Source of the DNA: Pedobacter sp. SL55 | GTDB lineage: Bacteria; Bacteroidota; Bacteroidia; Sphingobacteriales; Sphingobacteriaceae | Direction: 5' to 3' | Assembly (NCBI RefSeq): GCF_026625705.1 | Contig: NZ_CP113059.1 | Location: 1,674,001-1,738,000, forward strand | DNA length: 64,000 bases | Part shown: piece after piece, positions 10,296 through 18,746 of the stretch | Position numbering within the stretch: position 1 is the first letter of the stretch | Layout of the letters: each line of letters starts with the position of its first letter | The notes under the pieces: generated by a model | The model's input: only the letters and a program-made list of their open reading frames with translations | The model's database searches: none | Told to the model about the DNA's origin: nothing | Position numbers and translations under genes: made by a program

Positions 10296-11177
10296 CTATT
10301 TCTTGTAAAATGCTAGTTCTGCCTTTTGTTTTTTCTTCTCGATACGGGCAGAGATCATGATACTCAATTCGTATAATAAGAATAGCGGGAAGGCCACAAT
10401 AAGCATGGTGTACGGATCGGCAGTTGGTGTTACTACAGCGGCTACAATAAGAATGAGTACTGCGGCATATCTTCTGGTAGAGCGCATGAACTTTGGTGTC
10501 ATTATGCCCAACTTAGACAGGATGTAGATGATTACCGGCAATTGGAAGATGATGCCAGAGCCCAATGCCAGGGTTAAAACCGTAGATAAATAAGACGAGA
10601 TGGTAAAGGTGTTCTCGATACTGGTATCTACTGTATAATTAACCAAAAAGTTGATGGATAAGGGGCAAATGATATAATAACCGAACAATAAGCCTAATGC
10701 AAATAATACCGAGGCAAATGCCACAAAACCACTTGCCGATTTGCGTTCGTTCTCTAAAAGCGCAGGTTTAATGAACAACCAGATTTCGAAAAGTAAGTAA
10801 GGCACACCCAATATGATACCAGCCATAATGCAGGAGTTCATTTGCAGGGTAAATTGGCCAGACATTTCGGTGTTGATGATTTTAGCTTTGATATCGGTAA
10901 TGCAGAACTCGTTTCCTATTGAGGGAAAAGCCTCTACCAATTTACACATCATGCGGTAGGTCCAAAAATCAGCGTTTTTGGGTGCCATTATTACATCGTG
11001 CCAAATAAAATCGGTAAAGTAAAAGGCTACTATTACCAATAAGGTAATTACGGCTAAGGCCCTTAGCAAATGTTTGCGAAGTATGTCTAGGTGGTCGAAA
11101 AAAGACATTTCTGCCTCTAGGTTTTTCCCTTTGTTTTTTATTGAATCGATTAAATCTTTCGCTTTGTTGCTGCTCAT
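10296..11177 (-). CDS. tatC: Sec-independent translocase subunit TatC
   Basis: 293 aa integral membrane protein of the twin-arginine translocase, which recognises RR signal peptides and forms the core of the translocon with TatA/B. The N-terminal cytoplasmic MSFFDHLDILRKHLLRAL is the conserved TatC opening, followed by about six hydrophobic segments. Between the first and second lies a periplasmic loop longer than in E. coli, as usual in Bacteroidota. The basic C-terminal tail (ARIEKKKQKAELAFYKK) is cytoplasmic. tatA/B are not in this window. Confidence 0.96.
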   Translation of the reverse strand: MSSNKAKDLIDSIKNKGKNLEAEMSFFDHLDILRKHLLRALAVITLLVIVAFYFTDFIWHDVIMAPKNADFWTYRMMCKLVEAFPSIGNEFCITDIKAKIINTEMSGQFTLQMNSCIMAGIILGVPYLLFEIWLFIKPALLENERKSASGFVAFASVLFALGLLFGYYIICPLSINFLVNYTVDTSIENTFTISSYLSTVLTLALGSGIIFQLPVIIYILSKLGIMTPKFMRSTRRYAAVLILIVAAVVTPTADPYTMLIVAFPLFLLYELSIMISARIEKKKQKAELAFYKK

Positions 11178-11275
11178 TTTTACTATTTGAAAAACAAAAA
11201 TACCATTCTATTTGGTTTGATAGGTATTTACGGTTAAATTCTAATAAAAGATTTACTTAGTTGTGAGTGGGGTGG

Positions 11276-11448
11276 TGATTTGTTTTATCTGGTAATTCGT
11301 TGATTTGTGTATGTGGCAGTTTGCGCTATTGATGGAAATGGTGGGTTGCGTCAATTATTCGTTGATTTGTTTTATTTGGTAATTCGCTGATTTGTGTATG
11401 TGGCAGTTTGCGCTATTGATGGAAATGGTGGGTTGCGTTAATTATTTA
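11276..11448. repeat. 87-bp tandem duplication next to the IS insertion
   Basis: Two near-identical 87-bp units (11276-11362 and 11363-11449) with the core GCGCTATTGATGGAAATGG. A third, single copy of the core is at ~42150-42185, where it also precedes tRNA-Glu. The IS is inserted at the end of the second unit. Confidence 0.8.
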
Positions 11449-11481
11449 GGATCAAGCAAATAATCTGGGGGGCTAGAAAGA

Positions 11482-12468
11482 TTACGCATATATTTTGGCT
11501 AATCTGTACATAAAGAATTCAACATTTCTGACTCCTCTGAATTGAGTTCTTAGTGCTTTGATTTTAGCATTGAACGATTCTGCAGAAGCATTTGTATGCC
11601 TGTTGTCAAAGTAGTTCAGGATGGTGTGGTAGTGGTTCTGTATGGTTCTTGCCACGGTTGAAAATGCTTTTATGGCTGATTTTTCAACCTCATCATACCA
11701 TTTGGCGAGCCTGGTAAAACCGATGCCCTTCTCCTTTGTGTTTGAAAAGATATGAGACAGTTTCCTGCTCAGCCGATAGGCTTTCTCTAATAAGGGATAC
11801 CTGGCAAACAGCAGCTCTGACCTGTGCTGTTGGGAAGCTGTCCAGTTTGTTTCATCTTTAAATAACAGGTGCCTGCTACGGGCCAGTAATTGCTTTAAAC
11901 TATCTCCGTTTTCTAATATATCAGGCACATGGGGATGGTTTAGCTGTTTTGCCAGCTCCATTTCACTGTTTTCCTGATCGATAGCTTCCCATCGGTATTG
12001 AATGCGGATTTGTTGAACAGCATCTGCTGCAAGCTGCTGCACGTGAAAGCGGTCAGATACCAGTCTTGCCTTGGGGAAGGCACGCCTGGCAATACGCTCC
12101 ATCGTTGGAGCCAGATCCAAAGTAACCTCCTTTACTTCTTTACGAAGACGATAGGGAATGCGTTCAAGTATAGCAATCACCTGATCGCTGATGGTTCCTT
12201 TTACCATAGCCAGTAAAGCACCCTTTTTCCCCTTTGCATCCTTATTGGTGAGTACCGTATAGAGTTCTCCCCGGGACAGGCATACTTCATCCAGGCTTAG
12301 GTATTCTCCAATATTTTGTTCGAATAGAACCCAGTGGCCTGCATGAGAACGTTGGTCCCAGTCCATGAAATCACTTAGGTAACGAATATATTGTTCCTGC
12401 AACCGCCTGCCATCAAGCCCATACAGCTGACCCAATAGTTTGCAGCTGATAGGATGGTTATCGATCAA
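11482..12468 (-). CDS. ISL3-like transposase, inverted copy
   Basis: 328 aa, identical in translation to the copy at 12949-13935. DDE transposase of the ISL3/ISAon1 type: EVTLDLAPTMERIARRAFPKARLVSDRFHVQQL contains the catalytic Asp residues, and ASAESFNAKIKALRTQFRGVRNVEFFMYRLAKIYA the terminal Glu region. The frame opens with TTG at 12468; there is no ATG. In this copy the preceding N-terminal orfA is reduced to a remnant, so production of a functional full transposase from here is doubtful. Confidence 0.9.
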   Translation of the reverse strand: MIDNHPISCKLLGQLYGLDGRRLQEQYIRYLSDFMDWDQRSHAGHWVLFEQNIGEYLSLDEVCLSRGELYTVLTNKDAKGKKGALLAMVKGTISDQVIAILERIPYRLRKEVKEVTLDLAPTMERIARRAFPKARLVSDRFHVQQLAADAVQQIRIQYRWEAIDQENSEMELAKQLNHPHVPDILENGDSLKQLLARSRHLLFKDETNWTASQQHRSELLFARYPLLEKAYRLSRKLSHIFSNTKEKGIGFTRLAKWYDEVEKSAIKAFSTVARTIQNHYHTILNYFDNRHTNASAESFNAKIKALRTQFRGVRNVEFFMYRLAKIYA

Positions 12469-12545
12469 ATTCTTTTAAAAAAGCAGCGAACTCTGCGGTT
12501 AAACGCGTGCCCTCTGCCACCGTATTCCATGAACTGTAAACGGAT
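12458..12545 (-). pseudogene. Remnant of transposase orfA
   Basis: Mirror image of 12872-12959, the last ~29 codons of orfA (…GTRLTAEFAAFLKEFDR stop). It is cut off at GTAAACGGAT, where the inner terminal repeat GGATCAAG begins; the shared GGAT marks the junction. Confidence 0.8.
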
Positions 12546-12611
12546 CAAGCAAATAATCTGGGGGGATTCATTTAGATTTTTATTTTTGTTGTTCACTCTT
12601 GATTTATTTTT

Positions 12612-12959
12612 TTGGAACAGCAGGAACTACTCAAACTACTTCTACCGACAGAACTTATCGAACATTTTGACCTTATCCGCATCGAACCGATGGAAGATGG
12701 TTATCATTTATTTCTTGACCAGCATAATATTCCACCTGCGGAATTTGCCAGCCACAAGTTGGAATCCAAAGGATTTTTAGATCAGGCAATTATCCGTGAT
12801 TTTCCCTTGCGTGGCAAAGCCTGTTTCCTTCATCTTCGCCGTCGCAAATGGCATGACCATGATACCGGCGAATCCGTTTACAGTTCATGGAATACGGTGG
12901 CAGAGGGCACGCGTTTAACCGCAGAGTTCGCTGCTTTTTTAAAAGAATTTGATCGATAA
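12612..12959 (+). CDS. IS N-terminal transposase region protein (orfA)
   Basis: 115 aa, matching the separate N-terminal region protein that accompanies ISAon1-type transposases. It contains a small helical DNA-binding-like part and a basic KACFLHLRRRKWHDHDTGE segment. The frame is closed upstream by a TGA at 12600; the only plausible start is TTG at 12612, about 70 bases inside the left end. It overlaps orfB by 11 bases, with orfB in the +1 frame. Together they probably make one transposase by frameshifting or coupled re-initiation. Confidence 0.82.
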   Translation: MEQQELLKLLLPTELIEHFDLIRIEPMEDGYHLFLDQHNIPPAEFASHKLESKGFLDQAIIRDFPLRGKACFLHLRRRKWHDHDTGESVYSSWNTVAEGTRLTAEFAAFLKEFDR

Positions 12960-13935
12960 CCATCCTATCAGCTGCAAACTATTGGGTCAGCTGTATGGGC
13001 TTGATGGCAGGCGGTTGCAGGAACAATATATTCGTTACCTAAGTGATTTCATGGACTGGGACCAACGTTCTCATGCAGGCCACTGGGTTCTATTCGAACA
13101 AAATATTGGAGAATACCTAAGCCTGGATGAAGTATGCCTGTCCCGGGGAGAACTCTATACGGTACTCACCAATAAGGATGCAAAGGGGAAAAAGGGTGCT
13201 TTACTGGCTATGGTAAAAGGAACCATCAGCGATCAGGTGATTGCTATACTTGAACGCATTCCCTATCGTCTTCGTAAAGAAGTAAAGGAGGTTACTTTGG
13301 ATCTGGCTCCAACGATGGAGCGTATTGCCAGGCGTGCCTTCCCCAAGGCAAGACTGGTATCTGACCGCTTTCACGTGCAGCAGCTTGCAGCAGATGCTGT
13401 TCAACAAATCCGCATTCAATACCGATGGGAAGCTATCGATCAGGAAAACAGTGAAATGGAGCTGGCAAAACAGCTAAACCATCCCCATGTGCCTGATATA
13501 TTAGAAAACGGAGATAGTTTAAAGCAATTACTGGCCCGTAGCAGGCACCTGTTATTTAAAGATGAAACAAACTGGACAGCTTCCCAACAGCACAGGTCAG
13601 AGCTGCTGTTTGCCAGGTATCCCTTATTAGAGAAAGCCTATCGGCTGAGCAGGAAACTGTCTCATATCTTTTCAAACACAAAGGAGAAGGGCATCGGTTT
13701 TACCAGGCTCGCCAAATGGTATGATGAGGTTGAAAAATCAGCCATAAAAGCATTTTCAACCGTGGCAAGAACCATACAGAACCACTACCACACCATCCTG
13801 AACTACTTTGACAACAGGCATACAAATGCTTCTGCAGAATCGTTCAATGCTAAAATCAAAGCACTAAGAACTCAATTCAGAGGAGTCAGAAATGTTGAAT
13901 TCTTTATGTACAGATTAGCCAAAATATATGCGTAA
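12949..13935 (+). CDS. ISL3-like transposase (orfB), intact IS copy
   Basis: 328 aa DDE transposase. The catalytic region contains EVTLDLAPTMERIARRAF, LVSDRFHVQQLAADAVQQIR and the C-terminal NASAESFNAKIKAL. It opens with TTG at 12949 inside the end of orfA (…AAA GAA TTT GAT CGA TAA), with no ATG before it; its frame is open only from 12943. It therefore depends on orfA translation, by a +1 shift or re-initiation. It cuts and rejoins DNA at the ~24-bp terminal repeats. Confidence 0.92.
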   Translation: MIDNHPISCKLLGQLYGLDGRRLQEQYIRYLSDFMDWDQRSHAGHWVLFEQNIGEYLSLDEVCLSRGELYTVLTNKDAKGKKGALLAMVKGTISDQVIAILERIPYRLRKEVKEVTLDLAPTMERIARRAFPKARLVSDRFHVQQLAADAVQQIRIQYRWEAIDQENSEMELAKQLNHPHVPDILENGDSLKQLLARSRHLLFKDETNWTASQQHRSELLFARYPLLEKAYRLSRKLSHIFSNTKEKGIGFTRLAKWYDEVEKSAIKAFSTVARTIQNHYHTILNYFDNRHTNASAESFNAKIKALRTQFRGVRNVEFFMYRLAKIYA

Positions 13936-14003
13936 TCTTTCTAGCCCCCCCCAGATTATTTGCTTGATCCATTATTTGCTCTTTGTTTGGTGTTTTTGGC
14001 CAT

Positions 14004-14037
14004 AAAAAAACATCAACCTTGTTTAGTGATTGATGTT
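14004..14037 (-). terminator. Terminator of tRNA-Glu
   Basis: On the minus strand AACATCAA/TTGATGTT forms a hairpin followed by a T run, immediately after the tRNA 3' end. Confidence 0.8.
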
Positions 14038-14042
14038 TAATG

Positions 14043-14115
14043 TAGCCCGTAGGGGAATCGAACCCCTGTTTCCAGAATGAAAATCTGGCGTCCTCACCCC
14101 CTAGACGAACGGGCC
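14043..14115 (-). tRNA. tRNA-Glu (anticodon TTC), copy 1
   Basis: Minus strand, 73 nt without encoded CCA. Acceptor GGCCCGT pairs with ACGGGCT (first pair G-U). Anticodon stem-loop CCAGA-TTTTCAT-TCTGG with anticodon TTC. T arm CAGGG/CCCTA-type with GTTCGATTC. It has five G in the D-loop (GGGGGT) where the second copy at 42258 has four; otherwise the two genes look identical. Confidence 0.93.
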
Positions 14116-14319
14116 ATTTTATGTGGCTTTTGGCCTAATGGTCTGCAAAAGTAGGAGTTTAATATTATTTTGTCAAGAGCAATTTTTAGAATATTTTGAT
14201 TGTTGATTTTTGGGGGTGCTATACTGGTGCCATGCCTTGGTTGGGTATGGTTGTTGGATCATTGTTGATGAGTTGATTTGGTTAAAGCGTTCTGTAAACT
14301 GCAGAACGCTTTATCGATT

Positions 14320-14508
14320 TTATATACAGGTTTTTTGCACTAACTCGATATCTATGCCTGTGTACTCAGAAAATTCGGTAAGGGTAACGTACTGGTCTTT
14401 TCGCTTGTTCATGGCGTCTTTAATGGTTTGCAAGAGTTTTTGTGCATGGCGAACGCTCTTGCCTGTAAGGATACTTACGTCTTTTGGATAAATACATGCT
14501 CTTTTCAT
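14320..14508 (-). CDS. Small helix-turn-helix-like protein
   Basis: 62 aa. The pattern KDVSILTGKSVRHAQKLLQTIKDAMNK…VTLTEFSEYTGIDIELVQ suggests two helix-turn-helix-like helical pairs and a basic surface, reminiscent of excisionase/MerR-type DNA-binding proteins. The start ATG at 14508 gives a complete small domain. It stands between the tRNA-Glu/IS locus and the repeat arrays, so it may belong to the accessory element. No partner gene is visible. Confidence 0.65.
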   Translation of the reverse strand: MKRACIYPKDVSILTGKSVRHAQKLLQTIKDAMNKRKDQYVTLTEFSEYTGIDIELVQKTCI

Positions 14509-14813
14509 GCTAGTTGATGTTTTTTATGCCCCAGCAGGTGGTGCTGGAAAGTATGGGTGTTGCTAATTGTTATGCAAGCATAATATGGTACTCTCGTTGT
14601 ACTCTATCCCTACTTGAAACCTAGCTTTAACCTAAACTAAACCTACCTGAGCATGGTGTATAAAAAAGGGGTTAATTATAGTTACTCTAAGATAGAGTTG
14701 GTTTTTCTTGTGTGCAAGGTCATTTTGTGCACATTTGCGCAGTTTTTAACAGAATAGGGTGTTTTGCGAATAATGCGAAGTTTGAGGTTTAGGATGAACT
14801 AGTTTTTTCTTGT

Positions 14814-15190
14814 TCTTTTGGCTTGAACCAAAAGTTAACCAACCTGAGCGCTAGCGAAAGCTTGGCTGCCTATGAAAATAAAAACTAAAAAGGCATGATA
14901 TTGTGTTCTTTTGGCTTGAACCAAAAGAACCAAAAGTTCAAGGCTTCCGATATTTTGTTGCAAATCCACAAGCTGGGCTATTGATGCGCAAGAAAAAGGA
15001 GCGTGAATGTTGGAGTGGTATTTTGAGTTGGTAAAACGCTCTGCTTTCTTGCTTGTGGGTGTGAGCTTGAACGTTAATGCGATGCCCTGCTTGGTCTTTC
15101 CTTCCAAAATTTCGGAGGCCGGGGTGGCGTTCTTGGGAATGGAGGTGGTGTTTGCACAAGCCATGTCCCCCTTTGGAGGGGGTTGGGGGA
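14814..15190. repeat. R1 hairpin repeat unit, copy 1
   Basis: A hairpin CTTTTGG/CCAAAAG near 14814 is followed by a GAGCGCTAGCGAAAGC segment. Then comes the main hairpin GTTCTTTTGG/CCAAAAGAAC (loop CTTGAA at 14915-14920) with its complement TTCAAG at 14937. A long imperfect stem follows (GCAAGAAA…GGAGCG against CGCTCTGCTTTCTTGC), and the unit ends with the box GGCCGGGGTGGCGTTCTTGG. Non-coding; frames crossing it differ between copies. Confidence 0.8.
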
Positions 15191-15308
15191 GGATTGTATG
15201 TCTGAATGTCTCTTCAATTTCGGAATTTGCTCTTTGGAGAGTTTAAGTCTTTGATGTTTTTTAGCCTCATCCCGATTTTATGCGGGACAGGTTTTGCGGC
15301 TGGCCTAG

Positions 15309-15680
15309 TTCTTTTGGTTTGAACTAAAAGTTAACCAACCTGAGCGCTAGCGAAAGCATGGCTTCCTGTGAAAATAAAAACTAAAAAGGCATGATATCGT
15401 GTTCTTTTGGCTTGAACCAAAAGAACCAAAAGTTCAAGGCTTCCGATATTTTGTTGCAAATCCACAAGCTGGGCTATTGATGCGCAAGAAAAAGGAGCGT
15501 GAATGTTGGAGTGGTATTTTGAGTTGGTAGATCGCTCTGCTTTCTTGCTTGTGGGTGTGAGCTTGAACGTTAATGCGATGCCCTGCTTGGTCTTTCCTTC
15601 CAAAATTTCGGAGGCCGGGATGGCGTGCTTGGGAAAGGTGGTGGTTTTTGCACAAGCCATGTCCCCTCCGATGTATCGGA
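15309..15680. repeat. R1 hairpin repeat unit, copy 2
   Basis: About 95% identical to the unit 496 bases upstream. Main hairpin at 15401-15426 with loop CTTGAA, complement TTCAAG at 15433, the same long core stem, and end box GGCCGGGATGGCGTGCTTGG near 15615. Confidence 0.8.
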
Positions 15681-15766
15681 GCAGGCTCTTTGGAGAGTTT
15701 ATTCCGATGTAATCGGAAGGGTTGGGGGAGGAATGGTAACCGTTTTTTATTTTTTTTAGCAGTAAT

Positions 15767-16000
15767 AAACTTTGTCTTGATACAAAGTTTGACAAAAATC
15801 AAGGCTTGCACTTTTTCTTGAATTAAGCTGCCAACACATCTATAACGCAAGAAAAAGGCGTTTACTTCCCGCATGGCTATTGTTCACGCTGCTTTCTTGC
15901 TTGTAAGTACTATGTGTAAGTTAGTGCAAATGTGTTTAGCGCTTTCTCCTGCGAAAATCTGCTAGGCCGGGATGGCGTTCTTGGGAATGGAGGTGGTGTG
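15767..16000. repeat. R1-related hairpin repeat unit with a shortened core
   Basis: Hairpin AAACTTTGT/ACAAAGTTT with loop CTTGAT (15776-15781) and complement ATCAAG at 15798. Core stem AACGCAAGAAA…GGCGT against ACGCTGCTTTCTTGC preserves the R1 pairing with different bases. Ends with GGCCGGGATGGCGTTCTTGG near 15965. Confidence 0.75.
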
Positions 16001-16206
16001 TAATATCTGCTCCTTAACCGTCATCTCGACGATCCGTAGGAAGGAGAGATCTAGCATGATATATGAATGACGGCTAAATTGGGTATTGATGATTTCTTAT
16101 GTGTTCATTTTAGGCTGTTTGGTGTGCTTTTGCGCAGGATGTGTTGTTTTGCGAAGGGGCTTTTTTGTGAAGTATGGAATTTTGTATCGATGTAAATGCA
16201 AATATT

Positions 16207-16959
16207 ATGGCACATCAGGACAGTTTCATTAAATTAAAAGGAAGGATCGGGGATCTGACTTTTTACAAAACCAAAAGTGGTTACCTCGCTAGAGAAAAAG
16301 GCGGAATTGATGGTAACCGCATTGCCAATGACCCTAGGTTTCAACGTACCCGTGAAAACGGTGCGGAGTTTGGCAGGGCTGGCAGCGCCGCTAAATTGTT
16401 GAGGGATAGCTTAACGAGTATCATCAGCAATGGCAAGGATAGCGCCATGAGCAATCGGCTGACTAAGTTGATGCTGAAAGTGGTACAGGCAGATGCCATT
16501 AACGACCGTGGTATGCGTATGGTGCTGGATGCGGAAACGGAAATGCTGAAAGGCTTTGAGTTTAATGCGAATGCGCAAATTAATTCGGTGCTCTCGGTTA
16601 CTATCACCTCTAATATTGACCGTGCCACGGGAAGCTTAAAGGTAGAACTCCCAGAATTTGACCCAAGGGTGTTTGTGAAGACGCCACAGGGTGCTACGCA
16701 TTTTCAATTTAAGGCGATGGGCCTGGCCTTGAATTTTAGCACTGGCGCCAAGGAGCTGAATTTGCAAATGGGTGCTTTGCAACCGCTAGATGCCATAAGC
16801 ACGGCATTGAGCTTGGATTGTGACTTAACTGCCAATGCTAGCGATCCTCTCTTTTTGGTGTTTGGCGTAGAGTTTTACCAAATGGTAAATGGCAAAAATT
16901 ATCCTTTAAACAATGGTGCCCATAATGGTGTGTGCATCTTAAATGTGGCTGGTATTTAA
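16207..16959 (+). CDS. Conserved protein of unknown function (SFIKLKGRIGDLTFYK type)
   Basis: 250 aa from the ATG at 16207; the open frame begins 11 codons earlier, but MAHQDSFIKLKGRIGDLTFYK is the natural opening. No signal peptide or membrane segment. The N-terminal ~90 residues are basic and helical (REKGGIDGNRIANDPRFQRTRENGAEFGRA). The C-terminal ~130 are beta-rich with regular alternation (VTITSNIDRATGSLKVELPEFDPRVF…), suggesting a beta-sandwich or structural subunit. It overlaps the next gene by one base (TAATG), so the two are translationally coupled. It heads a small gene set enclosed by repeat arrays. I recognise it as a recurring Bacteroidota hypothetical, but no function can be given. 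Confidence 0.82.
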   Translation: MAHQDSFIKLKGRIGDLTFYKTKSGYLAREKGGIDGNRIANDPRFQRTRENGAEFGRAGSAAKLLRDSLTSIISNGKDSAMSNRLTKLMLKVVQADAINDRGMRMVLDAETEMLKGFEFNANAQINSVLSVTITSNIDRATGSLKVELPEFDPRVFVKTPQGATHFQFKAMGLALNFSTGAKELNLQMGALQPLDAISTALSLDCDLTANASDPLFLVFGVEFYQMVNGKNYPLNNGAHNGVCILNVAGI

Positions 16960-17363
16960 TGGAGCTGGTGCTAAAAAGGCAGTATTACGCCGAGGGCTGT
17001 AATGGTGCGATCTTTTTAAATGGTACGCAAATCTGTGAAACAATTGAGCTGCCGTGGCGCAATAATAAACGCAGTGTTAGCTGTATCCCAGAGGGTAGGT
17101 ATAGGTTGGTAAAGCGCTATCACCACCAGCGTGGCGAGCATTTGATGTTGGCCAATGTGCCGCAAAGGGAACTGATCTTGATACACCCCGCCAACTTTGC
17201 GCTGCGAGAGCTACAAGGTTGCATTGCTCCGGTTACTAAATGTACTGGCCCCGGTAAAGGGGATTATAGTAGGGTTGCGCTGGAGCGCTTGCAGGGGGTG
17301 GTATATCCGGTTTTGGATGATGGGGAGGAGGTGTGGTTAAGGGTGACAAGTGTTTCATCGTAG
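16959..17363 (+). CDS. DUF5675 family protein
   Basis: 134 aa from the ATG at 16959, which overlaps the previous stop. Sequence features include ICETIELPWRNNKRSVSCIPEGRYRLVKR, HPANFALRELQGCIAPVTKC and VALERLQGVVYPVLDDGEEVWLRV. This fits DUF5675, small beta-rich proteins often near phage lysis or structural genes. The conserved ELPW…SCIPEGRY and HPAN…L.GCIA motifs with Cys and His suggest an enzyme-like pocket, similar in layout to L,D-transpeptidase-like or hydrolase folds, but activity is unproven. Coupled to the upstream 250-aa gene. Confidence 0.82.
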   Translation: MELVLKRQYYAEGCNGAIFLNGTQICETIELPWRNNKRSVSCIPEGRYRLVKRYHHQRGEHLMLANVPQRELILIHPANFALRELQGCIAPVTKCTGPGKGDYSRVALERLQGVVYPVLDDGEEVWLRVTSVSS

Positions 17364-17492
17364 CGAAAGCACTAATTCATTTCCGTCATTGCTGCCTGTA
17401 CCAACTATTCGGAAAACGGAAGTGTTAGAATTGGAGAAGGAGATGCAGTCTTTTTGATAAGGTTCTTAGCCTCATTGCCGGCGGGGCTAGTC

Positions 17493-17829
17493 CTTTTCTC
17501 TTGAAAGAAAAGTACCAAAAGTTCAAGGCTGCATAAAATCTTCCTAAAAGCTGGAAGCCTTTAGCTAAATAAAAAGAACTCGCTACGCTCAGACAGCTTT
17601 TTATTCTTAACGCTAAGGCTTCCGCTTTCTTAACGTTGATTTGATGAGGCCGGGATGGTGTTCTTGGGAGTGGTGGTGGTTTTATGCACAAGCCATGTCC
17701 CCCTTTGGAGGGGGTTGGGGGAGGATCGTACAACTAACTGCACATCTCCTTAATTCGAAGCAGGCTCTTTGGAGAGTTTATTCCGGTGTAATCGGAAGGG
17801 TTGGGGGGAGGATTTATCCTTAATTATTT
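17493..17829. repeat. R2 hairpin repeat unit, copy 1
   Basis: Hairpin CTTTTCT/AGAAAAG with loop CTTGAA (17500-17505) and complement TTCAAG at 17522. The core is a long imperfect stem (GGAAGCCTTTAGC…AAATAAAAAG against CTTTTTATTC…GCTAAGGCTTCC), then the end box GGCCGGGATGGTGTTCTTGG and CACAAGCCATGTCCCC. Directly followed by a truncated copy of the small gene found intact at 19002. Confidence 0.8.
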
Positions 17830-17886
17830 ATGAAAAAAGTAAATATTGACATGGTTTTACCGCCTTCGGGGAAGTGGGGTGCCTAA
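17830..17886 (+). pseudogene. 5' fragment of the 69-aa gene, copy 1
   Basis: Reads MKKVNIDMVLPPSGKWGA then TAA. The first ~15 codons match the gene at 19002; after TTCGGGGAA the sequence switches to repeat DNA. Confidence 0.7.
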
Positions 17887-17902
17887 TGGGTTGTCTCTTT
17901 TA

Positions 17903-18251
17903 CTTTTGTCTTGATACAAAAGAAACAATCTTGAGCTTTAGCGAAAGCATGAATACCATTGAAAACAACTACAACTGATGAATAACATCAAGGCTGCATA
18001 AAATCTTCCTAAAAGCTGGAAGCCTTTAGCTAAATAAAAAGAACTCGCTACGCTCAGACAGCTTTTTATTCTTAACGCTAAGGCTTCCGCTTTCTTAACG
18101 TTGATTTGATGAGGCCGGGAGGGCGTTCTTGGGAATGGTGGTGGTTTTATGCACAAGCCATGTCCCCTCCGATGTATCGGAGCAGGCTCTTTGGAGAGTT
18201 TATTCCGATGTAATCGGGAGGGTTGGGGGGAGGATTTATCCTTAATTATTT
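17903..18251. repeat. R2 hairpin repeat unit, copy 2
   Basis: Hairpin CTTTTGT/ACAAAAG, loop CTTGAT (17910-17915). The complement ATCAAG lies 72 bases further on at 17987, after an inserted CTTGAGCTTTAGCGAAAGC segment. Same core and end box as copy 1. The distance to the next unit is 423 bases. Confidence 0.8.
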
Positions 18252-18401
18252 ATGAAAAAAGTAAATGTTGACATGGTTTTACTCGCCTTCGGCGAAGTGG
18301 GGTGCCTAATGGGTTGTCTCTTTTACTTTTGTCTTGATACAAAAGAAACAATCTTGAGCTTTAGCGAAAGCATGAATACCATTGAAAACAACTACAACTG
18401 A
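18252..18401 (+). pseudogene. 5' fragment of the 69-aa gene, copy 2 (frameshifted)
   Basis: Starts MKKVNVDMVL, then an extra C (ACTCGCC instead of ACCGCC) shifts the frame and it runs 49 codons into repeat DNA before TGA. Confidence 0.6.
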
Positions 18402-18673
18402 TGAATAACATCAAGGCTGCATAAAATCTTCCTAAAAGCTGGAAGCCTTTAGCTAAATAAAAAGAACTCGCTACGCTCAGACAGCTTTTTATTCTTAACG
18501 CTAAGGCTTCCGCTTTCTTAACGTTGATTTGATGAGGCCGGGATGGTGTTCTTGGGAATGGTGGTGGTTTTTGCTCAAGCCATGTCCCCTCCGATGTATC
18601 GGAGCAGGCTCTCTGGAGAGTTTATTCCGGTGTAATCGGAAGGGTTGGGGGTAGGATTTATCCTTAATTATTT
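18326..18673. repeat. R2 hairpin repeat unit, copy 3
   Basis: Hairpin loop CTTGAT at 18333-18338, complement ATCAAG at 18410, then the R2 core and end box at ~18535. Unit spacing to the next copy is 421 bases. Confidence 0.8.
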
Positions 18674-18730
18674 ATGAAAAAAGAAAATGTTGAAATGGTT
18701 TTACCGCCTTCGGGGAAGTGGGGTGCCTAA
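18674..18730 (+). pseudogene. 5' fragment of the 69-aa gene, copy 3
   Basis: Reads MKKENVEMVLPPSGKWGA then TAA; same break point as copy 1. Confidence 0.7.
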
Positions 18731-18746
18731 TGGGTTGTCTCTTTTA

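Larger units (their letters stand above)
11449..13970. mobile_element. ISL3/ISAon1-like IS: intact copy fused to a truncated inverted copy
   Basis: Outer ends at 11449 and 13970 carry the same terminal sequence GGATCAAGCAAATAATCTGG in inverted orientation; a third, inner copy starts at 12542. The intact element is 12542-13970 (1,429 bp). The left part, 11449-12545, is an inverted copy of its last ~1.1 kb. The arms (11449-12545 against 12872-13970) are near-perfect inverted repeats around a ~326-bp spacer, differing at least in the G run (6 against 8). The flanks ATTATTTA and ATTATTTG match 7 of 8 bases and look like the target duplication of the whole composite. Confidence 0.9.

Noticed and set aside
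14835..15874. Several 70-150-codon frames on both strands in the R1 units
   Set aside because: They shift between otherwise identical units and read through hairpin stems; overlapping frames on both strands are typical of repeat DNA.
16207..17363. Prophage or tailocin
   Set aside because: No capsid, terminase, tape-measure, sheath or integrase gene; only DUF5675 and small membrane proteins.
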